From an uncultured Bacteroidales bacterium (GTDB lineage Bacteria; Bacteroidota; Bacteroidia; Bacteroidales; FEN-979): DNA of 39,506 bases. Shown piece after piece: positions 10,601-16,926 of this stretch. The position numbers and the translations under genes were made by a program. Where the stretch lies: NCBI GenBank assembly GCA_903875045.1, contig CAIQUS010000090.1, positions 1-39,506 of the forward strand, given 5' to 3'. The notes under the pieces were generated by a model, which saw only the letters and a list, made by a program, of their open reading frames with translations, made no database searches and was not told the origin of the DNA. The number at the start of each line of letters is the position of its first letter. Position 1 is the stretch's first letter.

Positions 10601-11810
10601 CAGCCAGCCGCTATTTACCACTGGTTCAACTACCCAAACAGTTACCTATTTTCTTTCTTCCGCCCTGGATGGTTGCGTCAGCCCGGTTTCCCAATCAACC
10701 GTACTGACCTATCCGGTTCCCGATGTCACACTGACCCCTTCCGCACAATCGGTTTGCAGCGGTCAATATACCGGCATCACGCTGCAGTCGCAATTGTCGG
10801 GCACTACTTTCCCATGGACCGCTACAGGCTCTGCTGGTGTTGCGGGGTATTTTAACGGAATGGGCAATACCATCGCCCAGCTTCTTACCAATGCCACCAA
10901 CACCCAGGGTTGGGTAAACTACTCCGTTACACCCGTTGTTTCGAACTGTTCCGGACCGGTTTCCTCTGTGCTGGTCAATGTTTATGTCAATCCTGCCGTC
11001 TCATTTTCCATTTGTTCCGACACCATCACCACCACATCCGGAAAACCATTTCTGCTTCGGGGCGGGTTGCCACGCGGCGGAGTTTATACCGGAGCAGGGG
11101 TGGATTCCGGCACAGGATTGTTTGATCCTTCATTGTCCGGTGCGGGGAATTTCCAGGTCACCTATTCCTATACAAATTCATATAACTGCTCTTCAGGCAT
11201 AACTGGTACTATGCACGTTTTGCCGGATATGCCATTTATCTGCAGCAACTTATTGAACGATGTGCGTGATGGTCATCAATACCCGACTTACCTGCTGCCG
11301 AATGGAAAATGCTGGATGAAAGAGAATTTGGATTTTGGATTGACGATTTCGGATTCAGGTCCTCAAACCGACAACTGTATGGTAGAAAAATATCATCGGT
11401 ATTCCACATTCAATAATCGATATTCGTCATATTATCAATGGGACGAACTCATGCGTTACAACCCGGTTCCCGGTTCCCAGGGTTTATGTCCGCCGGGATG
11501 GCATGTTCCAACATCCGCTGAATGGGACGAACTGGTTGATTTCAACACAGGGCCCGGCCAGGCTGGCGGCCCGATGAAGGATCAATGGCTGGCCAACGGT
11601 TTTCATTCATATCAGCAGGGGTTTTTATATCTGAACAACTCCTGGGCATTTACATCAGGACTGTATGCCGGAACGATGTACTGGACCTCGAACCCACAGG
11701 GTGATGAACGGGCAATGGCCAGGGGATTGAACTCATATACACCGAGTGCATCGATGTACCCGTCATCCAGGGGGAATGCCTTTACTGTGCGCTGTACGAA
11801 GGATTTGTAG
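4680..11810 (+). CDS. Giant secreted protein: three propeller-in-PKD repeats, PKD-like array, C-terminal FISUMP
   Basis: 2376 residues from ATG 4680, with a signal peptide (LLGFLTGCLTLLLPVPDLSAQ). Three repeats of about 400 residues start near 29, 424 and 825. Each opens with half a PKD domain (PDTVC.G...YYWNFCSG), continues with about six blade-like repeats (WLGF...NKLVRLNFGTSL.N.P), and closes with the other half of the PKD domain (PPAFSYN.AGTYNIRLIVNEG). Residues about 1222-1366 hold two Ig-like domains (LGNDRSICPGTTTILDAG). Eight PKD-like repeats of about 92 residues follow (about 1367-2100), each starting near a Cys motif such as SQSVC.G and carrying FSWTA. A FISUMP domain closes the protein (about 2183-2376: CWMKENLDFGL, LCPPGWHVPTSAEWDEL, FTVRCTKDL). 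No T9SS sorting domain is visible, so the means of surface attachment is unclear. It is probably an adhesin or binding protein outside the outer membrane. Divergent from the 2875-4500 gene. Confidence 0.9.
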   Translation: MNVSRPLLGFLTGCLTLLLPVPDLSAQVAGFLSPDTVCTGELITLTNTTVGGTTWYWNFCSGNANQNPSGLNIGNPGNLLDIPTYLTLVKQGNDCFSFISCQGVGVVRYFHGTSFKNNPVSWTNLGTFGAISFSQEGIQVKEDNGQWYGIVCSDTKLVRLNFGASLWNTPTATNLTFAGLNMLHGLVVIKEGTTWLGFATCSTGNKLVRFNFGTSLGNVPVMTDFGNLAGFSSPGALCLVQENTLWYGMMMAGGNTLARITFGNSLLNTPTGVNLGNPGGFSSAIGLTLIRDCESTVGYWVNYLSPGQLGKLVFPTGITGSVTGTVLGNIGSLAQPHSFSEIFRQNDTLYAYITNRQNGTLTRLTFPPCSNASVPSSTMFNPPAFSYNTAGTYNIRLIVNEGLPNQSTICKSIVVLAAPCNPVAAFTAPDTVCVGSTVNITNQSTTGATYYWSFCSGNALSNPLGVNIGNPGNLLNIPGYSTLVKDASGTCYSFITNQGTMSVVRYNHGTSFSNNPVSWTNLGGFGMLSDTVLGIKIKYDNGQWIGFVNNNNRIVRLNFGASLGNAPTATLLGPYAMLNTAHCIDIFKEGATWFGYITCSWGNKLVRLNFGNSLLNTPVLTDLGIPGAMNLPASFRFINENGTWYGLVANFGNNTMTRLTFGSSLLNDPTGVNLGVVCPGIITPGGITLIRDCGGTTGFQLNYSTSSPDLIWRLSFPSGITGPVTGTSLGNIGAMNRPSMFSELFRVGDTLFLYATNRQNFTLTRLRFLPCSNASVPSSTLYNPPAFSYNQPGTYNIQLIVNEGLPDQATLCKSIVVLAAPCNAAAAFTAPDTVCVGTPINVINTSTGGTSYYWNFCSGSASANPAGINIGNPGNALNQPVYNTLVQDGTDCYSFVTNHGSPTHITRNYHGNSFRNNPVSSTIILQNGIIHQYCEAIQIRKENGNWYGFVNNNTTIHRINFGASITNNSPTTTDIGPFPNIAVAHGLVIVKEGTTWLGFFDSSDQNKLYRLNFGTSLANIPVFSDLGNLAGFSHPCQIASVKENGTCYLLIVNFDGNSLSRVNFGTSYLNTPTGQNLGNCGAMVAPIGITVLNDCETTTAYYTEYLPSATTTLGKLTFSGGIGGTVTAQSLGNIGTLHYPVGFSELFRQNDSLFAYVANQYSSSLTRFSFPPCNNASIPSSTLFTPPAFSYNAPGTYPVRLVVNEGQYTEASVCHSIVVMPQQIVNLGNDRSICPGTTTILDAGAGFTSYLWSTGATSRMITVGTAGSYWAKGTKYGCEDYDTVVVSVYPFTPVNLGPDPTVCDGQTVTFDAGTCWNCNYLWSNLTTGQTNIGTGQTYTTGNAGIYSVLLTSTDGCISRDTIQLFTNPTPTVTNWPLFQSICSNNHVIINLTSGIPGSNFAWTVTASSPDVTGWSNGVGLSINQLLLNTSAIDQTVTYHITPFIGSCSGPVVDYIVTVKPVPDVSASPPSQSVCNGASVTISLSSGISSASFTWSASGSPPAISGFYSGFGPNIIQPLYNSGQTIGTVTYQITPIANGCPGTPLVYNVPVMPQPDVVINPPAQIICSGNSTTIALTASSALTTFSWTASLSSGNITGYSGGSGDTISQLLTNPAFTPGSINYSITAEISGCLFPPVICPVTVNPSPSITNSGIVSEMCSGAYTSFTPVSTVAGTLFSWTAVGNSPDLTGYIPGNGNSITQQLFNSGFTNPSVIYTVTPYALGCSGAPGIFTAIVHPIPDINFSPASTTVCTGDPVSIQLNSQAQPALFTWTATGSSAFITNYSGGTGPAIQQVPQNTGPDPETVTYTVTPASNGCSGVPVPYIANINPRPVLTISSYPSSLCSGELFSLAFSSATTGTLFSWSASATSPSVSGYSSGNGNNLSHTLQNQGSTVESVTYLITPQANGCAGTTSTVVVYIKPKPDLIFNPDSQSVCYGQHAQIVLSSSFPGAICSWTATGSSPAVTGYTDGTGNTISQPLFTTGSTTQTVTYFLSSALDGCVSPVSQSTVLTYPVPDVTLTPSAQSVCSGQYTGITLQSQLSGTTFPWTATGSAGVAGYFNGMGNTIAQLLTNATNTQGWVNYSVTPVVSNCSGPVSSVLVNVYVNPAVSFSICSDTITTTSGKPFLLRGGLPRGGVYTGAGVDSGTGLFDPSLSGAGNFQVTYSYTNSYNCSSGITGTMHVLPDMPFICSNLLNDVRDGHQYPTYLLPNGKCWMKENLDFGLTISDSGPQTDNCMVEKYHRYSTFNNRYSSYYQWDELMRYNPVPGSQGLCPPGWHVPTSAEWDELVDFNTGPGQAGGPMKDQWLANGFHSYQQGFLYLNNSWAFTSGLYAGTMYWTSNPQGDERAMARGLNSYTPSASMYPSSRGNAFTVRCTKDL
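4764..5935 (+). repeat. Propeller-in-PKD repeat, unit 1
   Basis: First of three coding repeats, residues about 29-419 of the 2376-residue protein. Marked by FLSPDTVC at the start and NTAGTYNIRLIVNEGLP at the end, with about six blade-like motifs between. Confidence 0.8.
5949..7136 (+). repeat. Propeller-in-PKD repeat, unit 2
   Basis: Second unit, starting AAFTAPDTVCVGSTVNITN and ending QPGTYNIQLIVNEGLPDQ. Clearly homologous to units 1 and 3 along its whole length. The offset from unit 1 is about 1185 bases. Confidence 0.8.
7152..8336 (+). repeat. Propeller-in-PKD repeat, unit 3
   Basis: Third unit, starting AAFTAPDTVCVGTPINVIN and ending APGTYPVRLVVNEGQ. It looks the most diverged of the three by eye (for example HGSPTHITRNYHGNSFRNNP in blade 1). 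Confidence 0.8.
8788..10995 (+). repeat. Eight-fold PKD-like coding repeat
   Basis: Eight units of about 276 bases (92 residues). Their Cys motifs are QSICSN, QSVCNG, QIICSG, SEMCSG, TTVCTG, SSLCSG, QSVCYG and QSVCSG. Each unit has a downstream WTA/WSA, a Y..G.G motif and VTY..TP. They match PKD-like/Ig-like domains seen in many Bacteroidota surface proteins. Confidence 0.8.
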
Positions 11811-12023
11811 TTAACCGAACGCCTTGTTTGACCTGACTTCTGACGCTTCATAATTTTAGTTCGTGGATGTTTTACAATCGACTGAATATGAATGACATAA
11901 AATTTACAATTATATTTTTTACCGCACTAACGCCCATTTTAAGTACGAAGTACAAAGGACGAAGTACAAACGAAAGTGGGAAGTACCTCGTACTTCACGT
12001 TGTTCCACACTAAATGTCAGAAG
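11811..12023. other. Convergent intergenic region with inverted and direct repeats
   Basis: Lies between the 3' ends of the 2376-residue gene (plus) and the ATPase (minus). CCTGACTTCTGAC (11832-11844) is repeated inverted as GTCAGAAGTCAGG (12016-12028), which includes the ATPase stop codon. Inside are several copies of GAAGTAC. Confidence 0.6.
11980..11996. terminator. Possible bidirectional terminator hairpin
   Basis: GAAGTAC-CTC-GTACTTC forms a 7-base-pair stem with a 3-base loop between two convergent genes. It has no T-run, so termination is inferred from position only. Confidence 0.35.
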
Positions 12024-13175
12024 TCAGGACGGGTTTGGAAATTTCGCTCCATCTGCAGGCTGAACGAATTCCCTGAAGTTTTCGCTTGTTATACACCGAT
12101 CGATACTGTTGTATGATTTTGAAAAAGTGGTGGGCAACCGTTTTGCCTGTTTAGGATTCCATTTGAATTCAAATCCATAGATATTAAAATTATCTGCTTC
12201 AACATAGTCAACTTCCTGCTGTTGTTTGGTTCTCCAGAAATATTGATTTACCGAGGATTTGCTGTAATTCAGGAATTTTCGGCGTTCACTTATCAAAAAA
12301 TTCTCCCACAAAACACCAATGTCTTTTCGTATCTGGATTGGTTGAAACTGCCCGATCACGGCATTTCTGATACCGTTGTCGTTAAAGTATATTTTGCGCC
12401 CGGTTTTAATTTCATTCCGGAGATTGCGGCTAAACGAAGGCAAACGAAATAATACACCAGCTCTTTCAAGTATTTCAACATAACTGGCAACTGTTTTTGG
12501 ATCCAACCCTGAAATTTCAGCAACTTCGGAATATGCTACCTCGTTTCCCACCTGCCAGGCAAGTGCCTGAACCAGTTTTTGAATGGAATCAGGTTTTTTT
12601 ATGTTGGCAAAGATCAGAATATCCCTATATAAATAACTTTCGGCCAACTCTTTAAGAACCAATTCCTGATCTGACTGGTTTACCAGGACATCCGGATAAA
12701 AACCATAGACCAGCCGGTTTCCGATGTCCTGTGCCGATTTTACAAAACCAATATACTTTTCCCATTCCATCCAGCTTACAGGCCATAAAGAGAAGGTCCA
12801 TTTTCTGCCTGTCAGCGGTTCATTGGTGTGATTTAACAGATCAAAAGAGGAAGATCCGCTGAGTATCAACTGAATATCCTGTATCTGGTCGACTATGATT
12901 TTAGCCGTAAGCCCTATTTCATTGATTCGTTGACTTTCATCAATGAACACCGTTTTATTTGTACCAATTATCTGCCGAATTTGCTCCGTATTAGGTCTGT
13001 CAAGCAATTTCATGACTGTTGGATCGTCTCCATCGAGAAACAGCACACCATTCATGTCCTTCAGGATTTTTCTTATCAGCGTGGTTTTCCCCACCTGACG
13101 CGGACCTGTGACGATTATGGCTTTTCCGGTAAATAACCTTTTGCGGATCTGATCCTCTAACATTCTGTCTATCAT
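12024..13175 (-). CDS. AAA_14/DUF4143-family ATPase
   Basis: 383 residues from ATG 13175. A TTG at 13196 is also in frame but sits inside the -7 box, so it is not the start. Near the N-terminus are a Walker A (TGPRQVGKTT), a Walker B (VFIDESQ) and a sensor-like LSGSSSFDLL, as in AAA_14 ATPases. The middle has LTGRKWTFSLWPVSWMEW. The C-terminal part carries a winged-helix-like stretch (SEVAEISGLDPKTVASYVEILERAGVLFRLPSF) and a DUF4143 region ending in a PD-(D/E)xK-like strand pattern (EVDYVEADNFNIYGFEFKW). Members are common cytoplasmic ATPases in anaerobes; their cellular role is poorly known. It is monocistronic, 3' of the MFS gene. Two palindromes upstream suggest control of its own promoter. 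Confidence 0.88.
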   Translation of the reverse strand: MIDRMLEDQIRKRLFTGKAIIVTGPRQVGKTTLIRKILKDMNGVLFLDGDDPTVMKLLDRPNTEQIRQIIGTNKTVFIDESQRINEIGLTAKIIVDQIQDIQLILSGSSSFDLLNHTNEPLTGRKWTFSLWPVSWMEWEKYIGFVKSAQDIGNRLVYGFYPDVLVNQSDQELVLKELAESYLYRDILIFANIKKPDSIQKLVQALAWQVGNEVAYSEVAEISGLDPKTVASYVEILERAGVLFRLPSFSRNLRNEIKTGRKIYFNDNGIRNAVIGQFQPIQIRKDIGVLWENFLISERRKFLNYSKSSVNQYFWRTKQQQEVDYVEADNFNIYGFEFKWNPKQAKRLPTTFSKSYNSIDRCITSENFREFVQPADGAKFPNPS

Positions 13176-13193
13176 CCTGCTTAAATTACAAGA

Positions 13194-13201
13194 CAAATAT
13201 A
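13194..13201 (-). promoter_or_regulatory. -7 box for the ATPase gene
   Basis: TATATTTG on the minus strand matches TAnnTTTG exactly. A start site about 6 bases downstream leaves a leader of about 12-15 bases to ATG 13175. The -33 position falls inside the adjacent palindrome. Confidence 0.65.
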
Positions 13202-13215
13202 CAATATATTCTTCA

Positions 13216-13245
13216 ATTCCCGTAAAGTTATAACTTTACGGGAAT
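13216..13245. promoter_or_regulatory. Perfect 30-base palindrome upstream of the ATPase gene
   Basis: Arms ATTCCCGTAAAGTTA and TAACTTTACGGGAAT are perfectly complementary with no loop. The site begins 15 bases upstream of the ATPase -7 box and covers the -33 region. This is the geometry of an operator, though it could also form a hairpin 3' of the MFS gene (stop near 13284). Confidence 0.6.
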
Positions 13246-13248
13246 GTA

Positions 13249-13276
13249 TTCCTTCATAGTCATAACTATACGGGAA
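13249..13276. promoter_or_regulatory. Second, imperfect copy of the palindrome
   Basis: TTCCTTCATAGTCA + TAACTATACGGGAA. The right half differs from that of the first site by one base, and the left half matches its own partner at 10 of 14 positions. Centre-to-centre distance from the first site is 32 bases, about three helical turns. Confidence 0.5.
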
Positions 13277-13283
13277 AACGACA

Positions 13284-14546
13284 CTACCCGATCTCCCGCA
13301 GGTTCAGCTTTCTCAGCTTTGGGGCAAATCGTGTGGTGAACCCGACAATTCCCAGGGTCATGATGCCGCCGAAAATCACAGAAGGGATCAATCCCATCAG
13401 CCGGGCGGCGAGGCCAGATTCAAAAGAGCCGATTTCATTGGAGGAACCAATGAAGATGGCATTGACAGAGGCAACGCGGCCCCGCATTTCATCAGGGGTG
13501 AGCAATTGCATGGCGGTAGCCCTGATGATCACGCTGATGTTATCGAACATACCGCTCAGCATAAGGATTCCCATTGAAAGGTAAAAATTCCGTGAGAGCG
13601 CAAAACAGATGATGCTCAGCCCGAAACCTGCAATGCCGATCATCAGGTATCGGCCGGCATGAACCATCGGTGGCCGGTGAGCCATCACCAGCGACATGGC
13701 CACAGCGCCCAGCATGGGAGCGGCGCGTAAAAAACCCAGTCCCTGTGGCCCAACCATCAGTACCTCAGCGGCAAAAATGGGCAGCATGGCCACAGCACCG
13801 CCGAAAAGCACCGCGAACATGTCGAGCGACATGGCCCCCAGCAACACCTGGTTTTTGAAAACAAATTTCAGCCCCGACGACAGACGCTGGTAGAGGGTTT
13901 CCCCCGCAACAAACTGCGTCATCGGGCGGCTCTTCACAAAACCAAGCAGGGTTAATGCAAGCAATAAAAAGAAAAGCACACTCAGGTAGGCCACCCGGAC
14001 CCCGAAAAACCCATAAATCAATCCGCCAAGCGCCGGACCAGTGATAGCAGCAATGTGCCACATGGTACTGTTCCAGGTGGAGGCATTCGTGTACAAACTT
14101 CTTGGAATGAGCTGCGACATCATTGCAATGATGGAAGGATAAAGAAATGCCCGTGAAACGCCGGAAATCATCACCACCAGATATATCGGAAACACACCGA
14201 ATGTGGCGACGATTCCCAGCGATTTGATGGAAAACAGAAAAAGAAGTGTAGTTCCGACGAGAAAAAGCAAGGTAAACCAGACAATGATGCGTTTCCGGTT
14301 GTAGCGATCGGCAGCATGACCGGCGAACAGGGCTGTTGCAATATTCGGCACCGCTTCGGCAAGTCCGATCAGCCCAAGAGCCAGCGGATCTTTGGTAAGC
14401 TCATACATTTGCCAGCCTACAATCAGACCCTGCATCTGGAAAGCGATGGTGGTAAAAAAACGGAATGTAAGGAATAGACGGAAATCGCCCACCTTCAAAA
14501 CCGCGTAGGCATCATGTTTGACCGAATGACTCGTGTCGGCTGACAA
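13284..14546 (-). CDS. MFS transporter (MFS_3 / EntS-like)
   Basis: 420 residues, about 12 hydrophobic segments, in the inner membrane. The N-terminal stretch DFRLFLTFRFFTTIAFQMQGLIVGWQ and the loop motif GHAADRYNRKRII (the MFS motif A position) are typical of the MFS_3 group, which includes the enterobactin exporter EntS and tetracycline/macrolide efflux proteins. TPDEMRGRVASVNAIFIGSSNEIG in the C-terminal half is also typical of the group. The substrate cannot be told from sequence. No in-frame ATG lies near the start; the most likely start is TTG 14546, two bases after the TAA of the EF-G2 gene (14549-14551), so translation is probably coupled. Part of an EF-G2/MFS operon. Confidence 0.85.
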   Translation of the reverse strand: MSADTSHSVKHDAYAVLKVGDFRLFLTFRFFTTIAFQMQGLIVGWQMYELTKDPLALGLIGLAEAVPNIATALFAGHAADRYNRKRIIVWFTLLFLVGTTLLFLFSIKSLGIVATFGVFPIYLVVMISGVSRAFLYPSIIAMMSQLIPRSLYTNASTWNSTMWHIAAITGPALGGLIYGFFGVRVAYLSVLFFLLLALTLLGFVKSRPMTQFVAGETLYQRLSSGLKFVFKNQVLLGAMSLDMFAVLFGGAVAMLPIFAAEVLMVGPQGLGFLRAAPMLGAVAMSLVMAHRPPMVHAGRYLMIGIAGFGLSIICFALSRNFYLSMGILMLSGMFDNISVIIRATAMQLLTPDEMRGRVASVNAIFIGSSNEIGSFESGLAARLMGLIPSVIFGGIMTLGIVGFTTRFAPKLRKLNLREIG

Positions 14547-14548
14547 TG

Positions 14549-16684
14549 TTATTCCTCGTCTTTCTCCTGATCTTCGTAGGCCTTGAGCAGTTTGTCCTGA
14601 ATATCACCGGGAACCTGTGAATACTCGGCAAACTTCATGTTGTAGGTTGCACGGCCGCTGGTGATCGAACTGAGCGCGGTGGAATACCGGTTCAACTCTG
14701 CCAGAGGGACTTTGGCCATGATTTTCTGATAATTACCTTCACTGTCCATGCCCATGATTACTGCACGGCGGCCCTGTAAATCGGTCATCACTTCACCCAT
14801 TTTATCTTCAGGCACAATCACCTCAACATCATAAATCGGTTCCATGATTTTCGGCCCTGCATTTTTAAAGGCTTCACGGAAGGCATTGCGGCCTGCCAGT
14901 TTAAAAGAAATTTCATTGGAGTCGACCGGGTGCATTTTGCCGTCATAAACATTTACGACAATGTCGCGGGCATAGGAGCCGGTGAGGGGTCCCTCTTCCA
15001 TTTTTTCCATAAGCCCCTTCATGATGGCGGGCAAAAACCTTGCATCGATGGCGCCCCCGACAATGCAGTTGTTCATCTGAAGGCGTCCGCCCCAGTCGAG
15101 TTCAACAACATCGCGGCCGCGGATGGGAAATTCAGTCTGATCAGCCATCCCTTCCTTGTAAGGCTGGATTGACATGTGCACTTCACCAAACTGTCCCGAA
15201 CCACCAGATTGTTTCTTATGGCGGTACATCGATTTTGCAGGTTTGGTAATGGTTTCACGATAAGGGATCCGGGGTGCATAAAATTCCATTGGGATTTTCT
15301 CGAGAACCTCAACATGCCATTTGGCCAGGTTAAGATGCAGTTCACCCTGACCCTGGAGGATCATCTGTTTCAATTCGCGGGAATATCCCATGATCAGCGT
15401 CGGGTCCATCTTGGCAAGTTCGTGCAGAACGATGTTGATCTTTTCATCATCGGTATTGCTCTTTGCCTTCACAGCCGTTCTGAACTTTGGATCAGGGAAG
15501 CTGATGGGTTCAATCACATCATCCGGGTTCTTCAGGGAGTTCAACGTATTGTTGGTAAACGAATTTTTTAATTTGATGGTAGCGCCAAGATCACCGGCCA
15601 CCATTTTTTCAACTTTTTCGCGGTTCTTGCCATTGATCACAAAAAGCTGCGAAAGACGCTCTTTTGACTGACGGACTGGATTGACCATGTCCAGCGCTTC
15701 AGTAATTTCACCTGCGTAAACTTTGAAGTAGGAGATCTCCCCGAGATGCTGTTCAATGGATGTTTTAAAAATAAATGCAGTAGCAGGATCTGTTGATTTG
15801 CAGGTTAACAGCTTGCCATCCCTTGTTTTAATAGCGGGCATTTCATTCGGGGCGGGAACACTGGAGGCAATAAATTCGAGTAAACGGCCAACGCCTAAAT
15901 CCTGTTTGGCACAAGTACACATCACCGGGAAAATCGTGCGGTTGATCAGCCCTGTTTTCATGGCTTGCAGCATCTGCTCTTCGGTAAGGGTTCCCTTGTC
16001 GAAGAAAATCTCCATCAGCGCTTCATCCTTTGATGCCAATTCTTCCATCAATGATGCGTACATCTCTTCGGCTTTATCCTTTTCACTTTCGGGGATATCA
16101 GAAATTTCAGGTTTTCCGCCACCGGATGTAAATTTATACTGCTTCATTTTCAGAAGGTCGATGATGGTGTTGAAGCCCGAGCCGGCGTTGACCGGATATT
16201 GCATCAGGGTAACATTTTTACCAAACTGCGCCTTCATCTGACGAAGGGTTTCATCAAAATTGGCGTTTTCCTGATCAAGATGGTTCATCACGAAAATAAC
16301 CGGGGTATTGGCACGGGTGGCATATCTCCAGGTAATCTCGGTACCAACTTCCACGCCATTCTGTCCATTGACGAGCATCACCGCGGTATCGACCACACGA
16401 AGCGCTGAAATCACCTCACCGCAAAAATCATCAAAGCCGGGAGTGTCAATGATGTTGATCTTCTTGTTGTCGAACAAGGTATAAAGTATTGTAGCGGAAA
16501 CAGAGTTCTGACGTTCCAATTCAATCGGACGATAGTCGGAAACCGTATTCTTGTCTTCTACTGATCCCCTGCGGCTGATCACACCTCCTTCAAACAGCAA
16601 GGCTTCGGCTAAAGTCGTTTTACCTGATTTGGCGCCCCCGATGAGGGCAATGTTTCGGATTTCGTTGGTCTGGTATACCTTCAT
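14549..16684 (-). CDS. fusA2: Elongation factor G paralog (EF-G2 type) with altered GTPase motifs
   Basis: 711 residues, the full EF-G length, from ATG 16684. It has a P-loop at 16-23 (GGAKSGKT) and all later EF-G domains (SGGSGQFGEV in domain IV, EPIYDVEVIVPEDKMGEVMTDLQGRRA in domain V). The switch I RGITI of ordinary EF-G is replaced (NSVSATI at 60-66). The switch II motif reads DTPGFDDF, so the catalytic His of DTPGHVDF is Phe84, and G4 is NHLD (134-137) instead of NKMD. This matches the second EF-G of Bacteroides, which is reported to support translocation without GTP hydrolysis and to help the cell when carbon is scarce. Being the same functionally is an inference. Cytoplasmic, on the ribosome. 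First gene of an operon with the MFS transporter. Confidence 0.9.
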   Translation of the reverse strand: MKVYQTNEIRNIALIGGAKSGKTTLAEALLFEGGVISRRGSVEDKNTVSDYRPIELERQNSVSATILYTLFDNKKINIIDTPGFDDFCGEVISALRVVDTAVMLVNGQNGVEVGTEITWRYATRANTPVIFVMNHLDQENANFDETLRQMKAQFGKNVTLMQYPVNAGSGFNTIIDLLKMKQYKFTSGGGKPEISDIPESEKDKAEEMYASLMEELASKDEALMEIFFDKGTLTEEQMLQAMKTGLINRTIFPVMCTCAKQDLGVGRLLEFIASSVPAPNEMPAIKTRDGKLLTCKSTDPATAFIFKTSIEQHLGEISYFKVYAGEITEALDMVNPVRQSKERLSQLFVINGKNREKVEKMVAGDLGATIKLKNSFTNNTLNSLKNPDDVIEPISFPDPKFRTAVKAKSNTDDEKINIVLHELAKMDPTLIMGYSRELKQMILQGQGELHLNLAKWHVEVLEKIPMEFYAPRIPYRETITKPAKSMYRHKKQSGGSGQFGEVHMSIQPYKEGMADQTEFPIRGRDVVELDWGGRLQMNNCIVGGAIDARFLPAIMKGLMEKMEEGPLTGSYARDIVVNVYDGKMHPVDSNEISFKLAGRNAFREAFKNAGPKIMEPIYDVEVIVPEDKMGEVMTDLQGRRAVIMGMDSEGNYQKIMAKVPLAELNRYSTALSSITSGRATYNMKFAEYSQVPGDIQDKLLKAYEDQEKDEE

Positions 16685-16739
16685 GGCAGCTAAAAAATTA
16701 TATAAGTGATTGAAAATTATTATTTTCGTGAAAGGGCGA

Positions 16740-16770
16740 CAAAATTAGGAATTATTCCTCAATTAACCAA
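16740..16770 (-). promoter_or_regulatory. Promoter of the EF-G2/MFS operon
   Basis: Minus strand: TTGG (16770-16767), a 19-base spacer, then TAATTTTG (16747-16740). This fits the Bacteroidota TTG-N19-TAnnTTTG consensus and is the best-formed promoter in the window. The expected leader is about 50 bases to ATG 16684. Confidence 0.7.
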
Positions 16771-16795
16771 CCCCCCCGGGTGGAATAACCGATGA

Positions 16796-16857
16796 AATGT
16801 AAACAATGTAAACAATGCAGACAATGAAGGCAATGCAAACAATGAAGGCAATGCAGG
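16796..16857. repeat. 9-base tandem repeat, seven units
   Basis: Units AATGTAAAC, AATGTAAAC, AATGCAGAC, AATGAAGGC, AATGCAAAC, AATGAAGGC and AATGCAGG (last one short). Located between the EF-G2 promoter and the kinase 3' end. Confidence 0.85.
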
Positions 16858-16884
16858 TTTTGGCTAATTGTTTTACCGCAACGT

Positions 16885-16926
16885 GTCACTCGTCACTCGT
16901 CACGTGTCACCAGTCACCTGTCACCC
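16885..16926. repeat. 7-base tandem repeat reaching into the kinase stop codon
   Basis: Six units with strict 7-base spacing, each starting GTCAC (16885, 16892, 16899, 16906, 16913, 16920). The last unit supplies the TGA stop (16921-16923) and the final Gly codon of the kinase gene on the minus strand. Confidence 0.85.

Noticed and set aside
12024-13175. The AAA_14/DUF4143 ATPase as part of a defence or toxin system
   Set aside because: No partner gene or defence gene is adjacent and the family is common as a stand-alone gene; nothing in the sequence supports defence.
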